From: an uncultured Propionivibrio sp.
GTDB taxonomy: Bacteria; Pseudomonadota; Gammaproteobacteria; Burkholderiales; Rhodocyclaceae
DNA length: 64,000 nucleotides
Direction: 5' to 3'
Assembly: GCA_937923255.1 (NCBI GenBank)
Contig: CALAIL010000021.1
Location: 8,682-72,681, forward strand
In this document: piece after piece, positions 36,659 through 44,770 of the stretch
Layout of the letters: each line of letters opens with the position of its first letter
How positions within the stretch are numbered: position 1 is the stretch's first letter
The notes under the pieces: model-generated
The model's database searches: none
The model's input: the letters and a program-made list of their open reading frames with translations, nothing else
Told to the model about the DNA's origin: nothing
Program-made: the position numbers and the translations under genes

Positions 36659-37564
36659 ATGAGTTTGATAAGAATCGCCGTCGTTGGCTATGGCAACATT
36701 GGTCATAGTGCCGTAGAAGCCGTGCGCGCCGCGCCAGATATGGAACTGGCCGGCATCGTCCGCCGTTCCGCAGCCGCAGCTGTCCCCGCCGAACTGGCGG
36801 GCATTCCCATCGTTACCGACGTTTCGGCGCTCGGCAAGGTCGATGTGGCGCTGCTTTGCTGCCCGACGCGCAGCGTTCCCGATACCGCGCCCGAGTACCT
36901 GCGCCGCGGCATCCACACCGTCGATAGTTTTGACATTCACGGCGAATCGCTTTTGGCGCTGCGCAAAAATCTGGACGCCATTGGCAAGCAACACAACAGT
37001 GTTGCCGTCGTTTCCGCCGGCTGGGATCCGGGCAGCGATTCGCTGATGCGCACGCTGCTGCTGGCGATGGCGCCGAAAGGGCTGACGTACACCGATTTCG
37101 GTCCGGGCATGAGCATGGGGCACTCGGTTTGCGCCAAATCCAAGCCGGGCGTCAAGGATGCCCTGTCGATGACGATCCCCGCCGGTTCCGGCGTGCATCG
37201 CCGCATGGTCTATGTCGAACTGGAAGCCGGCGCGGATTTTTCTGCCGTAGAAAAAGCCATCAAGAGCGACGACTACTTTATCAAGGACGACACGCACGTT
37301 TTCGCCGTCGAGAGCATCGATACGCTCAAAGACATGGGACACGGCGTGTGCATGACGCGCAAGGGCGTCAGCGGCGTCACGCAAAATCAACGCTTTGAAT
37401 TCCGCATGACCATCAATAATCCGGCGCTGACCGCCCAGGTCATGACCTCCTGCGCACGCGCCGCCGCGCATCACCTGAAGCCGGGCGCCTACACCGTGCC
37501 GGAGATCGCGCCGATGGATCTTTTGCCGGGTGATCGGGATACGCTGATCAAGACACTGGTGTAA
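36659..37564 (+). CDS. ddh: meso-Diaminopimelate D-dehydrogenase
   Basis: A 301-residue NADPH enzyme that makes meso-diaminopimelate directly from tetrahydrodipicolinate and ammonia, bypassing the acyl branch of lysine synthesis. IRIAVVGYGNIGHSAVEAV is the NADPH loop. DSFDIHG, VVSAGWDPGSDSLMRTLLLA, FGPGMSMGHSVCAK and HGVCMTRKGVSGVTQNQRFE are substrate-site motifs seen in Corynebacterium and Symbiobacterium Ddh. It is uncommon in beta-proteobacteria and stands alone, which hints at transfer. The ribosome site is weak. Confidence 0.9.
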   Translation: MSLIRIAVVGYGNIGHSAVEAVRAAPDMELAGIVRRSAAAAVPAELAGIPIVTDVSALGKVDVALLCCPTRSVPDTAPEYLRRGIHTVDSFDIHGESLLALRKNLDAIGKQHNSVAVVSAGWDPGSDSLMRTLLLAMAPKGLTYTDFGPGMSMGHSVCAKSKPGVKDALSMTIPAGSGVHRRMVYVELEAGADFSAVEKAIKSDDYFIKDDTHVFAVESIDTLKDMGHGVCMTRKGVSGVTQNQRFEFRMTINNPALTAQVMTSCARAAAHHLKPGAYTVPEIAPMDLLPGDRDTLIKTLV

Positions 37565-37644
37565 CCATAGCGGGAAGCATCGCCGCTTGACCCGCCGCCG
37601 GTTTTATCCGGCCGACCATTCATCCGGTCGGCGGCCGGCGGCGA

Positions 37645-37675
37645 GCGTGACACACTCATCAAAATGCTGGTGTAA
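37645..37675 (+). pseudogene. Relic of a second ddh 3' end
   Basis: GAGCGTGACACACTCATCAA then AATGCTGGTGTAA would encode ERDTLIKMLV-stop. The end of ddh encodes DRDTLIKTLV-stop (37532-37564). A decayed tandem copy or a short duplication of the gene tail explains this best. A GC-rich imperfect hairpin (about 37607-37638) lies between. Confidence 0.5.
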
Positions 37676-37735
37676 GCGCGCCCAAAAATGCCTCTGCTGC
37701 TGCCGGCGCCGCACAGCAGCGGAGCGCTACATCAA

Positions 37736-38098
37736 ATGAATCAACAAAAGGGCAAAACACCCGACGCCCCCGCTGGCGACGAGGCTCTCATCGGAGACTT
37801 CCGCCGCGCGCTCGACAACATCGCCGCGCTTGCCGACACCCTGAATTTCCCCGGCTGGACGCGCACGTTTCGCGCCGCGCGCCGCGCACTCGATGACGAA
37901 ACGCTGCCCGCCACCGAACGCCTGGCGCGGGCGTTGCAAGGCTCGCAAGTCTTCGGCGGCATGGGCTCGTGGCTCGACTCGCCGCCCGCCGTCGCCTACG
38001 AACAAGGGCTTTCCGCCACATACGACGCCGCCACCGACGCCCTCTTAGACATCCGCGAACGCAGCCAAAAATTCCTGCGCCGCCATCCGCAGCAATAG
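37736..38098 (+). CDS. Hypothetical protein, possible DUF6966-like
   Basis: A 120-residue soluble, helical protein rich in Ala, Asp and Arg. The segment QVFGGMGSWLDSP resembles the FGGMGS motif I associate with DUF6966 proteins of unknown role, but I am not certain. The ATG at 37736 has GGAG 12 bases upstream; an alternative start lies 16 codons earlier. It sits alone before a repeat region. Confidence 0.55.
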   Translation: MNQQKGKTPDAPAGDEALIGDFRRALDNIAALADTLNFPGWTRTFRAARRALDDETLPATERLARALQGSQVFGGMGSWLDSPPAVAYEQGLSATYDAATDALLDIRERSQKFLRRHPQQ

Positions 38099-38144
38099 CG
38101 CAATGGCGGTTTCTACCCCACCCGCCAAACCCCGCGCAGGTAAG

Positions 38145-38218
38145 GCAGAAAACATAAAACGGCCGGAGCCCCTTTAAACACAAGGGCTTCATGGGATCAA
38201 AAAACATAAAACAGATTT
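38145..38218 (-). repeat. 70 bp element flanked by AAAACATAAA, copy 2
   Basis: Reads GGCAGAAAACATAAAACGGC, CCCTTTAAACACAAGGGC and GATCAAAAAACATAAAAC, the inverse of the element at 9146-9215. It lies in the 490 bp gap between the hypothetical gene and the YjjJ-like gene. Part of a MITE-like copy (AACTCGCCGCCTTGTCTTTC, AAGTTAAGCCGCTAT) occurs at 38274-38312. Confidence 0.65.
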
Positions 38219-38349
38219 TTACGCCCGACAGATCGTTAGACGAACGACCGTCGGGCATCAATGCCCGACAAAAACTCGCCGCCTTGTCTTTCGGCAAAGT
38301 TAAGCCGCTATTTGCGCCTTCGGAGCGCTCCTCTAAAAACCATTCAAAC

Positions 38350-38420
38350 AGACCAGAAAACATAAATCGCCCCGAACCCCGCTAAATACAAGGGGCTCAG
38401 CGCATCAAAAAACATAAATC
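38350..38420 (-). repeat. 70 bp element flanked by AAAACATAAA, copy 3
   Basis: CCAGAAAACATAAATCGCCC, CCGCTAAATACAAGGGGC and GCATCAAAAAACATAAATCG. Same orientation and order as copy 2, 205 bp away. A short MITE-end-like piece (GGCAAAGGAAGCCGCC) follows at 38488-38503. Confidence 0.65.
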
Positions 38421-38551
38421 GTTCTCCGCTCCTTTTTTAAAGGGAAACAACCCGCAGGGCTGCGGGATGAGCAGCCTATTTTTTACATGGCAAAGGAAGC
38501 CGCCATCGCTCGCCTTTGCAAGGGGAGCCACAGCAAATTATTTGTAATATA

Positions 38552-38582
38552 CTATTCACCAATCTATTCATAATTCTATTCA
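38552..38582. promoter_or_regulatory. Three direct CTATTCA repeats before the YjjJ-like gene
   Basis: CTATTCA occurs at 38552, 38564 and 38576, an exact 12 bp period ending six bases before the ATG. The encoded kinase carries its own N-terminal helix-turn-helix, so autorepression at these sites is a reasonable guess. Confidence 0.5.
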
Positions 38583-38587
38583 TCACC

Positions 38588-39916
38588 ATGCCTGATTACG
38601 CCGAAACCATCCGCCAAACGCTTACGCAAGGCGTAGCAACTCCTTCGCAACTAATTGATTCTATTAAAATTAGCCAGCCGACCTTGTCGCGCCAACTGAG
38701 AGCGCTGGGCGATGATGTGGTGCGCATCGGCAAGGGAAAATCTATTCAATATGCGCTGCGTGACCGGCACCACGGGTTGCCCGAAATGCCGGTCTATCGT
38801 GTGGATAGCGCGGGTAAATTGCTGTTTTTGGGGCAGTTACTTGCGATTTATCCGCAAGGCTTTGTGATGCAGGAGACATCGGGGCGCAGTGTGCGCAGCG
38901 ACGATCTGCCGTGGTGGCTGTACGATATGCGCCCGCAGGGGTATCTGGGGCGGGCGTGGGCGCGCCAGCATGCGCAGCGTTTTGATTTTCCTGAAGATAT
39001 TCGCCGCTGGGCCGACCACCATGTGCTGCGCGCGCTGCTGGCGGACGGCGTGGATATGAGCGGTGATTTGCTGATTGGCGAAGCATGCCGCGCGCGTTTC
39101 TTACATATGCAAGCGCCTGAACGGGTTGAAGATAAAGCCCGGCGCTATCCCGAGCTGGCAGCGCAGGCAGCAACGGGCGAGTTGGCTGGTTCTTCCGCGG
39201 GTGGCGAGCAGCCGAAGTTCACGGCGTACACGGCAGACGGGCATGTGATTGTGAAATTCAGCGAAACGGAGGCGGGCCCCGTGAGCGAGCGCTGGCGCGA
39301 TTTGCTGCTGGCGGAATATTGGGCGCTTGCCACCTTGCGCACGTCGGGGTTTGAGGCAGCGGCAAGCGCGATTATCGATAGCGCCGCACAGCGCTTTCTG
39401 GAAAGCACGCGCTTTGACCGCGTCGGCGCAACGGGGCGCGTGGGGCTGCATTCGCTCACTGCGCTGGATTTGCAATTTACCGGCAACGCATCGGAAGGCT
39501 GGGTGGGAGTTACGCGCGCGCTGGCGCAACAGGGCGTGATTACGCCGGCAGCGGCCGAACGCGCCGCGTTGCTGTGGGCATTTGGCACGCTGATTGGCAA
39601 CAGCGATATGCACGGCGGTAATCTTTCTTTTATCGATGATGGCGCGCCTCCCTACCGCCTCGCACCGGTGTATGACATGACGGCGATGGCGTTTGCGCCC
39701 ACCAGCGGCGGCGGATTGCCCGCTGCCTTGCCCGCGCTGACCCTGCGTGCCGACATCCCCCCTGCGCAGTGGCGACAAGCGCTTGATCTGGCGCGGCAGT
39801 GGCTGGCGCAATTGCAGGCGGACGAGCGTTTAAGCGCACGCTTTGCCCCGTGTATTCAAGCGCTTGAACGCCACCACGCCGGCGCCGCCGCGCAACTGGC
39901 GCGGCTGGCGGTTTAA
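38588..39916 (+). CDS. yjjJ: YjjJ-type HipA kinase fused to helix-turn-helix
   Basis: A 442-residue protein. Residues about 1-65 form a winged helix-turn-helix (ATPSQLIDSIKISQPTLSRQ). The rest is a HipA-type Ser/Thr kinase with GSSAGGEQPKFTAYT, ATP lysine in HVIVKFSETE, catalytic GNSDMHGGNLSFID and RLAPVYDMTAMAF. E. coli YjjJ (HipH) has this architecture and acts without a separate HipB antitoxin, and none is seen here. The ATG at 38588 lacks a clear ribosome site and upstream DNA is AT-rich. Confidence 0.88.
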   Translation: MPDYAETIRQTLTQGVATPSQLIDSIKISQPTLSRQLRALGDDVVRIGKGKSIQYALRDRHHGLPEMPVYRVDSAGKLLFLGQLLAIYPQGFVMQETSGRSVRSDDLPWWLYDMRPQGYLGRAWARQHAQRFDFPEDIRRWADHHVLRALLADGVDMSGDLLIGEACRARFLHMQAPERVEDKARRYPELAAQAATGELAGSSAGGEQPKFTAYTADGHVIVKFSETEAGPVSERWRDLLLAEYWALATLRTSGFEAAASAIIDSAAQRFLESTRFDRVGATGRVGLHSLTALDLQFTGNASEGWVGVTRALAQQGVITPAAAERAALLWAFGTLIGNSDMHGGNLSFIDDGAPPYRLAPVYDMTAMAFAPTSGGGLPAALPALTLRADIPPAQWRQALDLARQWLAQLQADERLSARFAPCIQALERHHAGAAAQLARLAV

Positions 39917-40028
39917 TTTAAACGCAAGTCATGGGCCGGCAAGGCGCCATGCGGTTCACGCGCTCAATCGGCCACGGCATCGGGCGGGCGACGATGGGCG
40001 CGCATCAGGCTTCCGGCAAACGGCGTCA

Positions 40029-40175
40029 ACAGGGCGTTTCCAGGCACCCCCTCTGAAACCCGCGTGGATAGGGCATTTCCGGGCACCCTACCCGGAAACC
40101 CTGATAAATAAAGGGCTGGCGGGCACACCCCTCTGAGATGCCCTGTTTACAAGGGTCTCCGGGCATCCCTTATTA
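40029..40175. repeat. Palindromic-unit array, about four units
   Basis: Alternating halves: TTTCCAGGCACCCCCTCTGA, CCCGCGTGGATAGGGC, TTTCCGGGCA...TACCCGGAAA, CCCTGATAAATAAAGGGC, GCCCTGTTTACAAGGG and CTCCGGGCATCCC. The array ends at the thiE stop codon. Confidence 0.75.
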
Positions 40176-40832
40176 ACCTGCATTTAACCTGCATGCAGCC
40201 AGCGCAGTTTTCAGTGCAGCGGACAGTGCGGCGCTGGCCTGCGCCGGATCGGGCTGGCCGCAGATGGCCGAAACGACGGCGACGCCGCGCGCACCTGCGG
40301 CAAGGAGTTCGCCGCAATGCACCGAACGGATGCCGCCGATCGCCACGACCGGCAGGGCCGTGGCCGCCGCCAGTTCGCCAAAACCGGCGATGCCCAGCAC
40401 TGCGCCTGCATCCGGCTTGGTGCCGGTCGGAAACACCGGCCCGACGCCAAGATAATCCACGCCCGTGGCCGGCACAGCGGCCAGCTCGGAAAAATCCGAG
40501 ACCGAGACGCCTAACAGTTTGTCCGGCCCGATCAGACGGCGCACGTCCGCTGCCGGCAGATCATCCTGGCCGACATGCACGCCATCGGCGTCAGCCGCCA
40601 GCGCCACGTCGACCTGATCATTAACAATCAGCGGCACACCGAGCGGCGAGAGCGCCGCCTTGAGTTTGCGCGCCGTTTCCAGCCACTGCTTCTTCTTCCA
40701 GTGCGGCGCTCGCAACTGCACGACTGTCGCGCCATTTTCCGCCGCCAACCGCGCGGTTTGCACCATGCCGTCCGGGCTGCCGCACAGATCGGGGTCCAAG
40801 ACCAGATAGAGCGAAAGATCGAGTTTTTTCAT
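40173..40832 (-). CDS. thiE: Thiamine-phosphate synthase
   Basis: A 219-residue TIM-barrel enzyme joining the thiazole and pyrimidine phosphates of thiamine. LVIVNDQ-type segment LIVNDQVDVALAADADGVHV, VGQDDLPAADVR, GVSVSDFSE and GVGPVFPTGTKPDA are standard motifs, then VVAIGGI near the end. It overlaps thiM by 4 bases. A longer upstream frame was rejected because this start gives a normal length. Confidence 0.92.
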   Translation of the reverse strand: MKKLDLSLYLVLDPDLCGSPDGMVQTARLAAENGATVVQLRAPHWKKKQWLETARKLKAALSPLGVPLIVNDQVDVALAADADGVHVGQDDLPAADVRRLIGPDKLLGVSVSDFSELAAVPATGVDYLGVGPVFPTGTKPDAGAVLGIAGFGELAAATALPVVAIGGIRSVHCGELLAAGARGVAVVSAICGQPDPAQASAALSAALKTALAACRLNAG

Positions 40833-41659
40833 GTCGCCCGCCCCCGCAGGGCTTCCGGATCGAGGCGGTACAGCGCATCGAGAAAAGCGCCCTTCAACGA
40901 GCCGGGGCCGTCGCTTTCCGCTGCCGCCCATTCGCCACACAGCCCGGCGATGGCGCAGGCGGCGGCGACGGCATTGAGGCGGCTCGTGCGGCTGTGCGCA
41001 CCGGCCGTCAGGGCGGCCACCAGGGCCGAGAGCGCACAGCCGGTGCCGACTACGCGCGTCATCAGCGGATGGCCCCACGGCGTCGCCCAGACGGTTTCGC
41101 CGTCGGTGATGTAATCCGTCTGCCCGGTGACGGCGACGATGGCACCACTCGTCCGCGCCAGCTGCCGTGCGGCGTCGATTGCCGCTTCCGAGCGAGCGAG
41201 GGTATCGACGCCGCGCCCGCCCGTGCCGTCCGCACTATCAGCGCCATCTATTTCGCAGGCAAGCGCAAGGATTTCCGAAGCGTTGCCGCGAATCGCCGCC
41301 GGCCGGCTGGCCAGCAATTCTCGGCAAAACTGCGTGCGGTACGCCAGCGCACCGACCGCCACTGGATCGAGCGTCCACGGCACATCGGCCTGAACGGCCG
41401 CCGCAACGGCCAGGCGCATCGCGGACAGCCGCGCCGGATAGAGCGTGCCGACGTTAATCAGCAGCGCGCCGGCGTGCGCGGCAAATGCGGCGACTTCCTC
41501 CTCCGCGACGATCATCGCCGGCGAGGCGCCGGCCGCCAGCAGCACGTTGGCGCTGATTTCCTGAACGACCTCGTTGGTCAATATATGGACGAGCGGCGCA
41601 CTGGCGCGAAAGCGCGCCAATTCGTCGGCAGCGATGGATAACGGCAAAATTTCCGGCAT
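40829..41659 (-). CDS. thiM: Hydroxyethylthiazole kinase
   Basis: A 276-residue ribokinase-fold enzyme that phosphorylates the thiazole alcohol for thiamine salvage. VHILTNEVVQEISANVLLAAGASPAM (split here as LTNEVVQEISANVLLAAGA and SPAM) opens the protein. PWTLDPVAVGALAYRT and the catalytic VVGTGCALSALVAALTAG follow. GGGAG precedes the ATG at 41659. With thiE it forms a thiamine salvage pair. I could not find a TPP riboswitch upstream. Confidence 0.93.
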   Translation of the reverse strand: MPEILPLSIAADELARFRASAPLVHILTNEVVQEISANVLLAAGASPAMIVAEEEVAAFAAHAGALLINVGTLYPARLSAMRLAVAAAVQADVPWTLDPVAVGALAYRTQFCRELLASRPAAIRGNASEILALACEIDGADSADGTGGRGVDTLARSEAAIDAARQLARTSGAIVAVTGQTDYITDGETVWATPWGHPLMTRVVGTGCALSALVAALTAGAHSRTSRLNAVAAACAIAGLCGEWAAAESDGPGSLKGAFLDALYRLDPEALRGRAT

Positions 41660-42133
41660 GGCTGATCTCCCCAAAGACATGAATGGCGGCAACGGCGCCA
41701 GTATAGTCGAAGCGATCAGCCTCCCGATTTCTCATAAGTGCTGGCTGACCCTGCCCGGCAGGCCGGATTCCTTGCAGTGACGGATATCGCAGAAGCCGCA
41801 TGCCGGCGGCACGGCGCCTAGCAGCCCAATTGTCTTGCCGTGTATTTGCCTTGTATTTGTCTTATCTTGACGCTTGCGGCCGCCCTGCCGCCGCGCCAGC
41901 GGATGCTTCCCATCCCTTTCGGCATCGTTCTGAAAACGCCTGCCCGCGCTGCCTTTTGCGCGCTTTTTCATGCCTCTCGCGCTGTCTTTTATGCCCCCGC
42001 CGTCGGGCAAGACAAGCTTCGTCGGGTGCGTTATGCTGTCATTCAGCGCCGCCATGCCGCAGTCTGAATGAAACGCTACGCCGCCGCGACACCACAGCCC
42101 CCGCACACCAAATGACGCCTATCAAGGAGCCCG
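41660..42133. other. Intergenic region, nothing recognised
   Basis: The divergent spacer between thiM and the phosphatase gene. I looked for the TPP aptamer signature (CTGAGA and ACCTGATC boxes) on the minus strand and did not find it. Open frames on both strands lack family features. Confidence 0.45.
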
Positions 42134-42817
42134 ATGAACCCGCTGACCACACCGCCCGCCGCCCACCCAGCCGCAACCCCGCCGATGCGCCTGTGTCTCG
42201 TCCGCCACGGCGAAACCGACTGGAACGCCGAGCAGCGGATGCAGGGGCACAAGGATCTGCCGCTAAATGCCTGCGGACGCGCCCAGGCGGAACAGGCTGC
42301 CCGCCAGTTCACCGGCCTGCGCGCCGATGCCATTTACAGCAGCGACCTACAACGCGCCTGGCAGACGGCGCAGCCGATTGCGGCGGCGCTGGGGCTGACG
42401 CCCACGCGCCTCATTGCCCTGCGCGAACGCAACTACGGGCGCTGCGAAGGCATGGTGCGCAAAGACGTGGCGGCGATCTATCCCGAAGATGCGCGCGCTT
42501 TGCGCGAGCGCCTACCGGATTACGTACTGCCCGGCGGCGAAAGCCTGCGCCAGCACCAGCAGCGCATCTACGACTGCATCGACGCACTGGCCGCAAAGCA
42601 TGCGGGAGAAACCGTCGTCACCGTTACGCATGGCGGCACGCTCGACCTCGTCTATCGTCGCGCCAACGGCATTCCGCTGGAAAAGGCGCGCGATTTTCCC
42701 ATCCCGAACACCGGCATCTGCTGGCTGGACATTTCTCCCAGTGCCTGGCACATCATCCGCTGGGCCGACACCACGCACCTGGCGCACGGCGCCCTCGAAG
42801 TTTCTGCGGACTTCTAA
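42134..42817 (+). CDS. Histidine phosphatase family protein (PhoE/CobC/GpmB-like)
   Basis: A 227-residue phosphatase or cofactor-independent mutase-like enzyme. The catalytic RHG motif lies in LCLVRHGETDWNAEQRMQGH, with the second pair YSSDLQRAWQTAQPIA and LRERNYGRCEGM, and the catalytic His in VTVTHGGTLDLVYR. Substrates of this branch range from alpha-ribazole phosphate to broad phosphate esters. AAGGAG precedes the ATG. No cobalamin synthesis genes lie beside it, so CobC is not favoured. Confidence 0.88.
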   Translation: MNPLTTPPAAHPAATPPMRLCLVRHGETDWNAEQRMQGHKDLPLNACGRAQAEQAARQFTGLRADAIYSSDLQRAWQTAQPIAAALGLTPTRLIALRERNYGRCEGMVRKDVAAIYPEDARALRERLPDYVLPGGESLRQHQQRIYDCIDALAAKHAGETVVTVTHGGTLDLVYRRANGIPLEKARDFPIPNTGICWLDISPSAWHIIRWADTTHLAHGALEVSADF

Positions 42818-42839
42818 AACGAGGCGCTTGATAACCGGC

Positions 42840-43060
42840 CGGAAGCCCGTGTATTTAGGGCATTTCCGGAGGGGTATCCTGAAACCCTTGTAAACAGGGC
42901 ATCTCCGGACGGGTGCTCTGAGATGCCCTATCTTCGCGGGTTTCGGAGCACCTAAAAGCCCCTCGCCCTGTGGGGGAGGGGTTTGGTGAGAGGACAAGTA
43001 AAGGGATGCCCGGAAGTCCTTTATCCACGCGGGTTTCAGATGGGGTATTTCGAATACTCT
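42840..43060. repeat. Palindromic-unit array with an inserted different hairpin
   Basis: Units with centres CCCGTGTATTTAGGGC, CCCTTGTAAACAGGGC, GCCCTATCTTCGCGGG and CCTTTATCCACGCGGG. A foreign GC-rich hairpin (CCCCTCGCCCTGTGGGGGAG then GGGTTTGGTGAGAGG, 42959-42994) splits the array. Similar CCCTCTCCC/GGGAGAGGG hairpins are common in proteobacterial intergenic DNA. Confidence 0.75.
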
Positions 43061-43063
43061 TGC

Positions 43064-43170
43064 ATAGCGGCCCGACTTTGCCAAAAGACAAGGCGGCGAG
43101 CCGCTGACAGTACAAGCAGTATGGCAAGGCCAACACAGCAACGCAGTATTTTGGCAAAGGAAGCCGCTAT
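43064..43170 (-). mobile_element. MITE-like element with ATAGCGGC/GCCGCTAT ends
   Basis: 107 bp. Read on the minus strand: ATAGCGGCTTCCTTTGCC, TACTGCGTTGC, GCCTTGCCATACTGCTTGTA, CTGTCAGCGGCTCGCCGCCT, TGTCTTTTGGCAAAGTCGG, GCCGCTAT. Ends are inverted over 8 bases and extend imperfectly (TTTGCCAAAA against TTTTGGCAAA). No coding capacity. Confidence 0.75.
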
Positions 43171-43196
43171 TAAGGTCAATGCGGTATTCGCCGCTA

Positions 43197-43964
43197 TCAC
43201 ACGCGCCGGCCTTTGACGGCGTGGGCGCGCGCGTGGCAGGTGATGCTGCCGTCGGCAGCAATCGGCAGGCTGCGGCGCAAGGCCTGCTGCACGCTTTGGC
43301 GCGTTTCCGGCGGCAGGGCGGCGAATGCTTCGCCGATGCTGGCGCTGTCCGCCAGCGCTTGCCAGTAGGCGGCAAAGTCGGGAAAGCAATAGGCGACGTG
43401 GAAGGCGCGCGTGGCGATGTCGGTCAGCCCCGCCTGTTCCCATAAGGCGTGCAGCCGCGGCAGTTGCGTGATGTCGTCGCTGGCGTCGCGCTGCGGCAGT
43501 ACGCCGTGTTCATGCAGGAGCGCAAAGGCGGGAGCGTAGGGGAAGCCCTGCGGCAGATCCCAGATGTAGGTGGCGACGGTGCCGCCGGGTTTGCAGACGC
43601 GCGCCATTTCAGCGACGGCGCGGGCGGGGTCGGGCACAAAGACGATGACGAGTGGCATAACGACGGCATCAAATGTATCGGCGTCGAAGGAAAGCGCGGC
43701 GGCGTCGCCTTGTTGCAGGACGACGTGCGCCGGCAGCTGCGCGCGGGCGTAGGCGAGTTGCGCGGCGGAAATGTCGATGCCGTGCAGGGTGGCGGGGGCG
43801 GCGTGTTGCAGGATTTGTACGCCAAACGCCCCGCCGCCGCAGCCCACGTCAAGCCAGCTTTGCCCGGCCGGCAGCGCCAGCCAGTCGAGGAATGCTGCCC
43901 CGGCGGCGCGGCTCCAGCCGCCCATGTAGCGCTCGTAACGCGCTGCGTCCTGAAAGTTGCCCAT
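43197..43964 (-). CDS. Class I SAM-dependent methyltransferase (UbiE-like)
   Basis: A 255-residue methyltransferase. The SAM motif I is SWLDVGCGGGAFGVQILQ (about residues 36-53), followed by LHGIDISAAQLAYARAQL, motif II region FDAVVMPLVIVFVPDP and RVCKPGGTVATYIWD. The YERYMGGWSRAAGAAFLDWL start is common in small-molecule methyltransferases. The substrate is unknown and there is no supporting neighbour. Confidence 0.88.
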   Translation of the reverse strand: MGNFQDAARYERYMGGWSRAAGAAFLDWLALPAGQSWLDVGCGGGAFGVQILQHAAPATLHGIDISAAQLAYARAQLPAHVVLQQGDAAALSFDADTFDAVVMPLVIVFVPDPARAVAEMARVCKPGGTVATYIWDLPQGFPYAPAFALLHEHGVLPQRDASDDITQLPRLHALWEQAGLTDIATRAFHVAYCFPDFAAYWQALADSASIGEAFAALPPETRQSVQQALRRSLPIAADGSITCHARAHAVKGRRV

Positions 43965-43985
43965 TACCTGCTCTTACCAAAAAAC

Positions 43986-44376
43986 TCAACTCCTCGACAT
44001 GATCATGGCACAGCCTTTTTCCACCATCTCACGATAAAAATCGCGCAGCGCAAATTTTTCCGGGCATTTACCAAAATCAACTTCTTGCAGCGCTTTGGCA
44101 ATCTCACACACATGCCCGGAATAGGTGCCCGCCACATATATGTCATCCGGCTCACCAAAAATCGTATGTTGGCCGACGATGGCTTCGCTCAAACAATCCC
44201 CCTGGATGGGATACGTGGCTGATTTCCCCATGAGGACAAAATGCAGCACATCCCAGGATTTATCAACGTCGCATTCGCGTCTCTCGCCGTCTTCTTGTTC
44301 ATCAGACGTTTCTTTCGTTTATGTACGCCTTCAGTTTCTGATCGCTGGATTGGTAATACGTGACGCGAATACCCAT
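43986..44376 (-). pseudogene. DUF1877-family gene with a frameshift
   Basis: From ATG 44376 the frame reads MGIRVTYYQSSDQKLKAYIN then ERNV and a TGA (44302-44304). Skipping one base there opens the frame that continues DEQEDGERRECDVDKSWDVL then HFVLMGKSATYPIQGDCLSE to the stop at 43986. The joined product (about 129 residues) has the DUF1877/YfbM layout, including the DKSWDVLHFVL core. Either the gene is broken, the read has an error, or the GTC-TGA site shifts by +1. A separate start in the second frame (GTG 44249, ATG 44231) gives only a fragment. Confidence 0.65.
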
Positions 44377-44668
44377 AGTGCGAATCCCTGTGAAATAAAC
44401 AATAAAGGCCAAAACACATCAGCCCGGAATGACATTCTTTGCCATACCTGGCGTTGCCTGAGCGGCCAGCCGCCAGTATAGAAGGTATTGCAGGCATCGT
44501 CCAAAGCCAGCGTATTTCGGGCATCTCCGAAGCGGGTATCCGGGATCCTTATAAACAGGGCATCTCAGAGCACCTGCCCGGAAACGCCCTATCCACGCGG
44601 GTTTCAGAGAGGGGGTCTCTGAAATGCTTTATCCACGAGGGTTTCATAGAAGTACCCCGAAAGCTTAA
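44377..44668. repeat. Palindromic-unit array beside a MITE-like element
   Basis: The array proper covers about 44515-44668 with centres CAGCGTATTTCGGGC, CCTTATAAACAGGGC, GCCCTATCCACGCGGG and TTTATCCACGAGGG. The stretch 44377-44514 shows no recognisable feature. Confidence 0.7.
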
Positions 44669-44769
44669 TAGCGGCTCGACTTTGCCAAAAAACAAGGCGG
44701 CGAGCCAGACAGTACAAGTCGTACGGCAAGGCGAGGCCAACACAGTATTCTGGCAAAGACAGCCGCTAT
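44668..44769 (-). mobile_element. MITE-like element, second full copy
   Basis: 102 bp with the same ends and core as 43064-43170 (minus strand: ATAGCGGCTGTCTTTGCCAG, CTTGCCGTACGACTTGTACT, GTCTGGCTCGCCGCCTTGTT). It ends one base before the stop codon of the sirtuin gene. Confidence 0.75.
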
Positions 44770-44770
44770 C

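Noticed and set aside
41660..41800. TPP riboswitch before thiM
   Set aside because: Neither the CTGAGA nor the ACCTGATC box could be found on the minus strand.
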